7,633 nucleotides of DNA, from the NCBI GenBank assembly GCA_002349055.1, contig DECD01000053.1, positions 1,701-9,333 on the forward strand, written 5' to 3'. The DNA comes from Bacteroidales bacterium UBA2939. GTDB lineage: Bacteria; Bacteroidota; Bacteroidia; Bacteroidales; P3. The notes below the pieces were generated by a model, which did no database searches, had not been told where the DNA came from, and saw nothing but the letters and a program-made list of their open reading frames with translations. Below, piece after piece: positions 1 through 3,997 of the stretch (position 1 is its first letter; every line of letters starts with the position of its first letter). A program made the translations under genes and the position numbers.

Positions 1-59
1 GGCGCCACAACGATACACAAACCCCAGTAAACCAACCAAAACAAAAGCGTATTCATCAT
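1..59 (-). CDS. N-terminus of a leftward exported or membrane protein (partial)
   Basis: Reading leftward from the double ATG at 57-59 and 54-56, the frame stays open to the window edge and encodes MMNTLLFWLVYWGLCIVVA. This is an almost uninterrupted hydrophobic stretch of the kind seen in signal peptides or first membrane helices. Only 19 codons are visible, so no family can be named. Either Met could be the start. The upstream side of this gene (60-130) carries the 11-bp tandem repeat, so the repeat would lie in its promoter or leader. The opposite strand also has an open frame here, but it encodes a low-complexity peptide with no recognisable character. The call rests on hydrophobicity and an open frame only. 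Confidence 0.35.
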   Translation of the reverse strand, partial: MMNTLLFWLVYWGLCIVVA

Positions 60-77
60 GAAAATCACCCACCCTCC

Positions 78-130
78 TCCGACTCTCCTCCGAGTCAACT
101 CCGAGTCAAGTCCGAGTCAAGTCCGAGTAA
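78..130. repeat. 11-bp tandem repeat, about 4.8 copies
   Basis: Three near-perfect units of tccgagtcaa(c/g) lie at 89-99, 100-110 and 111-121. They are followed by a partial unit tccgagtaa at 122-130 and preceded by a degenerate copy at 78-88 (tccgactctcc). An 11-bp period is close to one DNA helical turn, so each unit presents the same face. The array sits directly upstream of the apparent leftward gene at the left edge. The units are too short and have no spacers, so this is not a CRISPR array. Copy-number change by slipped-strand replication is possible but cannot be judged from one sequence. Confidence 0.85.
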
Positions 131-243
131 TTAACATTCATCCGAAAAAAAATTAACATTTCAATTTATTAACCTCTAAAACTAAAACGTATGAGTAAAA
201 ATTCTGGTTCTTCCGACAAATGCGTAGGTGAGATGCAATAAAA

Positions 244-300
244 GAAGCTGGCATTTCGTATTGTGAATGGGGAAAAAAGTACGGAATGGAAACCAGCTTC
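244..300. repeat. Long imperfect inverted repeat (hairpin)
   Basis: The 8-bp arms gaagctgg (244-251) and ccagcttc (293-300) are perfect inverted repeats. Inside them catttcgta (252-260) pairs with tacggaatg (280-288) apart from one G-T pair, with a 4-base bulge (gaaa, 289-292) on the right arm. The loop is about 19 bases (261-279). There is no T-run directly after it on either strand, so it is not a normal intrinsic terminator. It overlaps the start of the transposase-like remnant and may be a relic of an element end, or an RNA structure. Confidence 0.6.
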
Positions 301-449
301 AGGAATCTCTGCGCCGTGTATGGTGGCAGGACAACAAGCACAACGCGGCTTTGGTGTTGAAACGCCAAGCCTATGGCTACAGAGACATGCCTTTCTTTAA
401 ACTCAAACTCCTCTCACTACACGACTCCTCCTATCCATTTAGCGGATGA
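267..449 (+). pseudogene. Probable ISL3-like transposase C-terminal remnant
   Basis: The 60-residue frame ends in a segment resembling the C-terminus of DDE transposases of the ISL3 type found in Bacteroidota: a basic ALVLKRQAYGYRDM stretch (about residues 28-41), then FFKLKLLSLHD and a terminal Tyr-Pro-Phe-Ser-Gly. In ISL3 enzymes the 'K R x A Y G Y/F R' box followed by a Phe-rich, Lys/Leu-rich helix lies at the very end of a protein of roughly 400 or more residues. Everything upstream, including the catalytic acidic residues, is missing, and the first 25 or so residues here show no similarity that I recognise. This is therefore a fragment left by deletion or decay, not a working transposase. 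No matching terminal inverted repeats were found. The family assignment is from memory of the motif and is moderate at best. Confidence 0.5.
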
Positions 450-469
450 ACCAAAAAACAATCACTACC

Positions 470-592
470 GCGTCAGCAAATTCGAGTAATTCGCCTCCCA
501 AAAACAATTAACGAATAATTAATGGCAATTCGCGTTAAAAGAAAAAACTGCGTCAGCAATTCGAGCAATTCGCTTAATTCGCCGTTAAAAAA
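470..592. repeat. Two clusters of degenerate 9-bp aattcgnnn repeats
   Basis: The hexamer aattcg occurs six times in about 100 bases: 479, 488, 527, 558, 567 and 576. Copies inside each cluster are spaced exactly 9 bases (479/488 and 558/567/576). The two clusters begin with the same sequence, gcgtcagcaa (470-479) and gcgtcagcaatt (550-561), so they also form a larger direct repeat about 80 bp apart. The copies at 527 and 576 are both followed by cg(c)gttaaaa. This fills the gene-free stretch 450-597, in which I see no other coding signal. Similar aattcg-rich intergenic repeats are familiar from Bacteroidales genomes, but their function is not known to me. Confidence 0.75.
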
Positions 593-597
593 TCAAG

Positions 598-897
598 CTA
601 AATTCTCTCCAAAAGAAAGCTGACAGGACGGAAACCGTCATTGCAGCTAATCATCGCACTATACGGATTCTTCATCCACCCGTCAAAGAAATCGCCTTCG
701 CCACGCGCCAATGCCTCCACAAAGGGACGCATGCTCTCCCAGGCGCTGTCGCACATGCCTTCGGGCATCTGGCCGTCGCGACTCACCCATTCCTGCCCCT
801 CCTCCACGTCGCACGTGTGCTCTATAGGGTTCTCATAAAGTGCCTGAAGGTCCTTGTAATCCGCCTTGCGGATGGCGGTGATTTTCACGTCGTACAT
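598..897 (-). CDS. TIGR04076-family small conserved protein
   Basis: A complete 99-residue cytoplasmic protein with no signal peptide or membrane segment. It fits the TIGR04076 family of roughly 80-100 residues. The visible family pattern is an N-terminal strand YDVKITAI, a Cys (C29) ahead of an 'EGQEW' turn, 'MPEGMCDSAW' with C49 and W53, a following 'MRPFVEALARGEGDFF' helix, and a C-terminal 'ISCNDGFRPVSFLLER' with C85. The three Cys residues and the Asp-Gly-x-Arg-Pro-Val signature are typical. The biochemical role of the family is unknown; the cysteines could suggest metal or redox chemistry, which is inference. It is divergently transcribed from the DUF1846 gene across a 120-bp region. 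The Met at 897 is the natural start, lying about 28 bases downstream of a perfect TAnnTTTG box. Confidence 0.85.
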   Translation of the reverse strand: MYDVKITAIRKADYKDLQALYENPIEHTCDVEEGQEWVSRDGQMPEGMCDSAWESMRPFVEALARGEGDFFDGWMKNPYSAMISCNDGFRPVSFLLERI

Positions 898-925
898 CGG
901 TCGATTGTTTGTGTCATTCGGGATG

Positions 926-933
926 CAAATTTA
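926..933 (-). promoter_or_regulatory. -7 box for the TIGR04076 gene
   Basis: Read on the minus strand this is taaatttg, an exact match to the Bacteroidota sigma-ABfr consensus TAnnTTTG. It would give a leader of about 20 bases before the start at 897. The expected -33 TTTG is not clear; only a T-run is present at the right distance (about 952-960). Confidence 0.55.
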
Positions 934-941
934 CGAAAAAT

Positions 942-972
942 TTTGTCGGTTGAAAAAAAAATCCTATTTTTG
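942..972 (+). promoter_or_regulatory. Promoter of the DUF1846 gene (-33 TTTG, -7 TAnnTTTG)
   Basis: TTTG at 942-945 and tatttttg at 965-972 are separated by 19 bases, matching the two-part Bacteroidota housekeeping promoter. Transcription would start near 977-980, giving an AT-rich leader of about 40 bases before the ATG at 1018. The element lies just beyond the divergent minus-strand box at 926-933, so the two promoters share upstream DNA. Confidence 0.7.
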
Positions 973-1017
973 TATCCCGTATTTTTATTTCAATCATATA
1001 TAAATTATTAACTTTCT

Positions 1018-2481
1018 ATGAAATACGGGTTTGACAACGGGAAGTATCTTCAGATACAATCCGAACACATCAAGGAACGCATCGGCAAGTTCGGCAATAA
1101 GCTTTATCTTGAATTTGGGGGAAAACTCTTCGACGACTACCACGCCAGCCGCGTACTGCCTGGCTTTGAGCCCGACAGCAAGCTTAAAATGCTGACACAG
1201 TTGAAGGACGATGCCGAGATTGTCATCGTCATCAGCGCTGTCGATATCGAGAAAAACAAGAAACGCGGCGACCTCGGCATCACTTACGACGAGGACGTGC
1301 TGCGCCTGCGCGAAGTCTTCATGGAGCGCGGCTTCCTGGTGAGCGGCGTTGTCATCACCCACTACAGCGGACAACCCAGCGCCACCGCCTACCGCGAACG
1401 CCTCGAGCGCCTGGGTATCAAGGCTTACTATCATTATATCATCGAGGGCTACCCCACCAACGTCGAGCTTATAGACTCGGACGAGGGCTTCGGTAAGAAC
1501 GACTACGTCGAGACCACGCGCCCGCTGGTGGTCGTCACCGCCCCGGGCCCCGGCAGCGGCAAGATGGCCGTTTGTCTCAGCCAGTTATACAATGAGAACA
1601 AGCGCGGCATCAAGGCTGGATACGCCAAGTTCGAGACCTTCCCCATCTGGAGCATCCCGCTGAAGCACCCCGTCAACATCGCCTACGAGGCCGCCACCGC
1701 CGACCTCAACGACGTGAACATGATCGACCCCTTCCACCTCGAAGCTTATGGCGAGACCGCCGTCAACTACAACCGCGACATCGAGATATTCCCTGTGCTG
1801 AATGCCATTTTCGATGGTATCTATGGCGAGAATCCCTACAAGTCGCCCACCGATATGGGAGTCAACATGGCCGGCTTCTGCATCTGCGACGACGAGGTCT
1901 GCTGCCAAGCGTCGAAGGACGAGATTATCCGCCGCTACTACACCGCCCTCTGCAACTACGCCGACGGCAAGGCTACCGACAGCGAAATCAACAAGATAGC
2001 CCTGCTCATGAAGCAGGCCAAGATATCCACCGACGACCGACGCACCACCGTCGCCGCCAAGGAGCGCCGCGACAAGGAAGGTGTGCCCGCCGCCGCCATC
2101 GAGCTGGCCGACGGCACCATCATCACCGCCCACAGCGGCGACCTCCTCGGTGCCTGCGCCGCCTTGCTGCTCAACGCCCTCAAGCACCTCGCAGGCATCG
2201 ACCACAGCGTCAAGCTTATATCGCAGAAAATGATAGAGCCCATCCAGCACACCAAGGTCTCAATGCTCCACGGCAGCAACCCGCGCCTGCACACCGACGA
2301 AGTGCTGGTGACGCTCTCCATCCTGAGCCTCCTCGACGACAACTGCCGCCGCGCCCTCGACTGCCTCCCCCTCCTCGACGGCTGCCAGATGCACACCACC
2401 GTCATGACCAGCGAGGTAGACCGCAAGATCTTCAAGAAACTCGGCGTCGGCCTCACTTCCGAGCCCATCCGCAAAGATTGA
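1018..2481 (+). CDS. DUF1846 / UPF0371 family protein
   Basis: A complete 487-residue protein that matches the DUF1846 (UPF0371) family in length (about 490-500) and throughout its sequence. Recognisable blocks are the N-terminal GFDNGKYLQIQSEHIKERI, a P-loop-like GPGSGK at residues 177-182 after a hydrophobic strand (LVVVTAP), SPTDMGVNMAGF (about 277-287), DEIIRRYY, DLLGACAALLLNALKHLAGI, NPRLHTDEVL and the C-terminal FKKLGVGLTSEP. The family is cytoplasmic and widespread in anaerobes and Firmicutes; its biochemical activity is not established to my knowledge, and nucleotide binding at the P-loop-like motif is inference. There is no signal peptide. It is monocistronic: its own promoter lies at 942-972 and a strong terminator starts 20 bases after the stop. 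An unusual feature is four Cys in nine residues (C288, C290, C295, C296) in the block after GVNMAGF. Codons are strongly GC-rich compared with the flanking intergenic DNA. Confidence 0.95.
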   Translation: MKYGFDNGKYLQIQSEHIKERIGKFGNKLYLEFGGKLFDDYHASRVLPGFEPDSKLKMLTQLKDDAEIVIVISAVDIEKNKKRGDLGITYDEDVLRLREVFMERGFLVSGVVITHYSGQPSATAYRERLERLGIKAYYHYIIEGYPTNVELIDSDEGFGKNDYVETTRPLVVVTAPGPGSGKMAVCLSQLYNENKRGIKAGYAKFETFPIWSIPLKHPVNIAYEAATADLNDVNMIDPFHLEAYGETAVNYNRDIEIFPVLNAIFDGIYGENPYKSPTDMGVNMAGFCICDDEVCCQASKDEIIRRYYTALCNYADGKATDSEINKIALLMKQAKISTDDRRTTVAAKERRDKEGVPAAAIELADGTIITAHSGDLLGACAALLLNALKHLAGIDHSVKLISQKMIEPIQHTKVSMLHGSNPRLHTDEVLVTLSILSLLDDNCRRALDCLPLLDGCQMHTTVMTSEVDRKIFKKLGVGLTSEPIRKD

Positions 2482-2500
2482 ACAATCCTCCTAACATAGA

Positions 2501-2528
2501 AAAGGGAGGCTCTGTGGAGCCTCCCTTT
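2501..2528. terminator. Strong intrinsic terminator, probably bidirectional
   Basis: The arms aaagggaggctc (2501-2512) and gagcctcccttt (2517-2528) form a perfect 12-bp stem with a tgtg tetraloop. Rightward, the stem ends in ttt and is followed by atttatt, which terminates the DUF1846 transcript. Leftward, the stem runs into tttt followed by ct, so it can also stop minus-strand transcripts arriving from the peptidase and MNT-HEPN remnant. The HEPN remnant's stop codon (2531-2533) is only two bases from the stem. Confidence 0.9.
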
Positions 2529-2530
2529 AT

Positions 2531-2629
2531 TTATTCACACAAACATCTTTGGATTTGCTCTTTCAGTGGCGGAATATCCTCGTTAATAACCTTCCAAACC
2601 TGTTTTACACTCACTTGACGAAACACCTT
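2531..2629 (-). pseudogene. HEPN (HepT-like) C-terminal remnant
   Basis: On the minus strand, in a different frame from the MNT fragment upstream, bases 2629 to 2531 encode a tail containing SVKQVWKVINEDIPPLKEQI and then RCLCE before a stop. This matches the end of small HEPN-domain toxins (about 110-120 aa) of the DUF86/HepT group, where the last helix reads approximately 'K-P-x-x-V-W-x-x-I-x-E-D-I-P-x-L'. The N-terminal helices and the catalytic R-x4-6-H motif of the RNase are absent, so no toxin activity remains. It normally follows an MNT gene, and here it is joined directly to the MNT fragment with part of both genes gone. The overlap with the MNT frame is about 45 bases; the true junction is probably near 2611-2620. 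Confidence 0.7.
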
Positions 2630-2768
2630 CAGGAGAATATCGAACCATAATATCTATGTCACTGTCCGGTCGTTCCTCTCCACGAGCAAAAGAGCCATAC
2701 ACCCAAGCCTTGTCTATAGGCAAGGTGGCGAAATAGTCGCGGATGGTATTTGTATATGCTACCGGCAT
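2583..2768 (-). pseudogene. Truncated MNT nucleotidyltransferase (MntA-type antitoxin)
   Basis: The 61-residue frame starts with a helix ending TLPIDKAWVYGSFARGE, then ERPDSDIDIMVRYSPEGVS. This is the minimal nucleotidyltransferase signature: GSFARGE at 25-31 and the metal-binding Asp pair D37/D39. Full MNT antitoxins of this type are about 95-110 residues and carry a third acidic residue on a later strand (VDLV-type). Here homology stops after residue 50 or so and the last 11 residues are an out-of-frame reading of HEPN DNA. In intact HEPN-MNT pairs the MNT enzyme AMPylates and silences the HEPN RNase; this copy lacks the third acidic residue and much of the fold and is almost certainly inactive. 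It lies 60 bases downstream of the C10 peptidase gene, on the same strand. Confidence 0.8.
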
Positions 2769-2828
2769 TAGACTGATTTTTTATTACATAACGCAAGGGA
2801 ACCAATAATATTGTATTAAGAGCAAAAG

Positions 2829-3866
2829 TTATTTAACAACGAATTTTGCTGTACTAGAGCATTTGTTGCTATCGATTTGCAATAAGTAGACGCCTTTGCC
2901 CAACTCCGCGACGGGGAGGGTCCCGTGGGTGGTGCCAGCTTTCACCTTCTGGCCCATCATATTGAAGATAGCATAATCCACCGCTTCATCAGGAAGGCCC
3001 TTCAAGCAGAGGATATCGGTGGCTGGATTGGGATACACCTCGAGCAACTGCGGGAACGTGGCTTCGTGGACAGCCATAGGCTCGGCCGTGGGAATGATAT
3101 TCACGATGATGCCTTCTATCTTTGTCCAGCCGTAAGAAAAACCATTAGGGTCGGGGAGCTTATACCAGTTGTCCTTGGTGCCACCCCAGCCAAAGTTAAG
3201 ATGGAACTTCCCATCGCTCTCACGATAGCCGTCGACCACGACATTGTGCCCGGAGGTTCCGGCGGGATTTTCGACAGCCAGATGGGCTGGATATCCGGCT
3301 TGCAAATTGGATATCAGGATGGCGTACATCGCCGAATCGGGTTCGTGGAGCAGCTGGCAGTCGGCGAAGCCAAACCGCTGGTAGGCGTCGAACGCCTGAT
3401 CCACGGAAAAGGTGCCTGAACCGTATGAATCCGACGCAGAATAGACCTGCTTGCAGGCCACGCCGCACGCAAAAACAACAGCGCCCTTCAATGAGCCGGT
3501 AAGTTCCTCGCCACGTTGAAACCGGGCATCGGCGGAATCAAGCATCTCGTTCAACTGCGGAAATGAAGGGAAACAGAAAGTGTCGCAATCGTCATCAATA
3601 TGAAATTGGCGGCCGAAATAATTACCCGTGAAATAGTCGTCGCCATCGTCGAAGCGTGTGCCTTGCGTCGTCCGCAGGTAATTGAGAATCTGCCCCATAG
3701 CAACAGCGGGACACCCGACATAACTATGCTTGAAGTTCTCAAACGGGTCGGCTGGACAATGTTGGTTGTAGGGGTAATCCTGAGTCCACTTCGTGGTGAG
3801 GAGCGGTTGTTGCGCCCATCCGTTCAAGGCGCAAAACAAGAACAATACAACTAATATTCTATTCAT
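2829..3866 (-). CDS. Secreted C10 (streptopain-like) cysteine peptidase with T9SS sorting domain
   Basis: A 345-residue exported protein. Residues 1-18 are a signal peptide (cleavage likely at WA-Q). The C10 peptidase domain follows at once: PLLTTKW...PYN, then YVGCPAVAMGQILNYL with the catalytic Cys at C52, and GTSGHNVVVDGY with the catalytic His at H207, followed by FHLNFGWGG (N224, W227), a typical Asn/Trp-containing block of the family. Residues about 273-345 are a type IX secretion sorting domain: VYPNPATD, then IFNMMGQKV, GVYLLQI and a terminal FVVK. The product should therefore cross the inner membrane by Sec and the outer membrane by the T9SS, and end up surface-attached or released. 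Only about 32 residues separate the signal peptide from C52, so there is no room for the inhibitory propeptide of about 100 residues found in streptopain. A likely promoter lies 32 bases upstream. Substrate unknown. Confidence 0.92.
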   Translation of the reverse strand: MNRILVVLFLFCALNGWAQQPLLTTKWTQDYPYNQHCPADPFENFKHSYVGCPAVAMGQILNYLRTTQGTRFDDGDDYFTGNYFGRQFHIDDDCDTFCFPSFPQLNEMLDSADARFQRGEELTGSLKGAVVFACGVACKQVYSASDSYGSGTFSVDQAFDAYQRFGFADCQLLHEPDSAMYAILISNLQAGYPAHLAVENPAGTSGHNVVVDGYRESDGKFHLNFGWGGTKDNWYKLPDPNGFSYGWTKIEGIIVNIIPTAEPMAVHEATFPQLLEVYPNPATDILCLKGLPDEAVDYAIFNMMGQKVKAGTTHGTLPVAELGKGVYLLQIDSNKCSSTAKFVVK

Positions 3867-3897
3867 TGCCTACTTTAGTATTATCCAATTTGAGGTG

Positions 3898-3905
3898 CAA
3901 AGATA
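3898..3905 (-). promoter_or_regulatory. -7 box upstream of the C10 peptidase
   Basis: The minus strand reads tatctttg, an exact TAnnTTTG match, followed by a leader of about 27 bases to the start at 3866. The -33 element is weak (an AT-rich stretch about 19 bases further upstream). It implies that the peptidase is transcribed separately from the outer-membrane operon that ends at 3998. Confidence 0.6.
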
Positions 3906-3997
3906 CACTTTTTTTTCCAAAAACATAAAATAGTTTTTAATGTAGCTCCAGATAAAAAGGAATCCCATGGGGAGTTGCTACTGCCTGATTTATTCCC

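Noticed and set aside
78..130. CRISPR array
   Set aside because: Units are 11 bp and directly adjacent without spacers; no cas genes are nearby.
191..241. 16-codon open frame (MSKNSGSSDKCVGEMQ) after a typical AT-rich leader
   Set aside because: The leader looks gene-like, but the frame is too short and has no recognisable product; it may be the stub of a gene replaced by rearrangement.
153..368. 71-codon minus-strand frame opposite the transposase-like remnant
   Set aside because: No recognisable motif, and it lies across the hairpin and the remnant; coding is not supported.
994..1434. 146-codon minus-strand open frame opposite the DUF1846 gene
   Set aside because: It is the antisense of a GC-rich conserved gene, with a low-complexity Ala/Val-rich product and no start context.
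1585..2250. 221-codon minus-strand open frame opposite DUF1846
   Set aside because: Gly/Val/Asp-rich shadow frame caused by codon bias of the real gene on the other strand.
2925..3419. 164-codon plus-strand frame opposite the C10 peptidase
   Set aside because: The minus-strand peptidase has a complete domain structure; this frame is its shadow.
3960..3975. Palindrome cccatggg between the outer-membrane protein and the peptidase genes as a terminator
   Set aside because: It has no loop and no clean stem followed by a T-run, so it is not a convincing intrinsic terminator.
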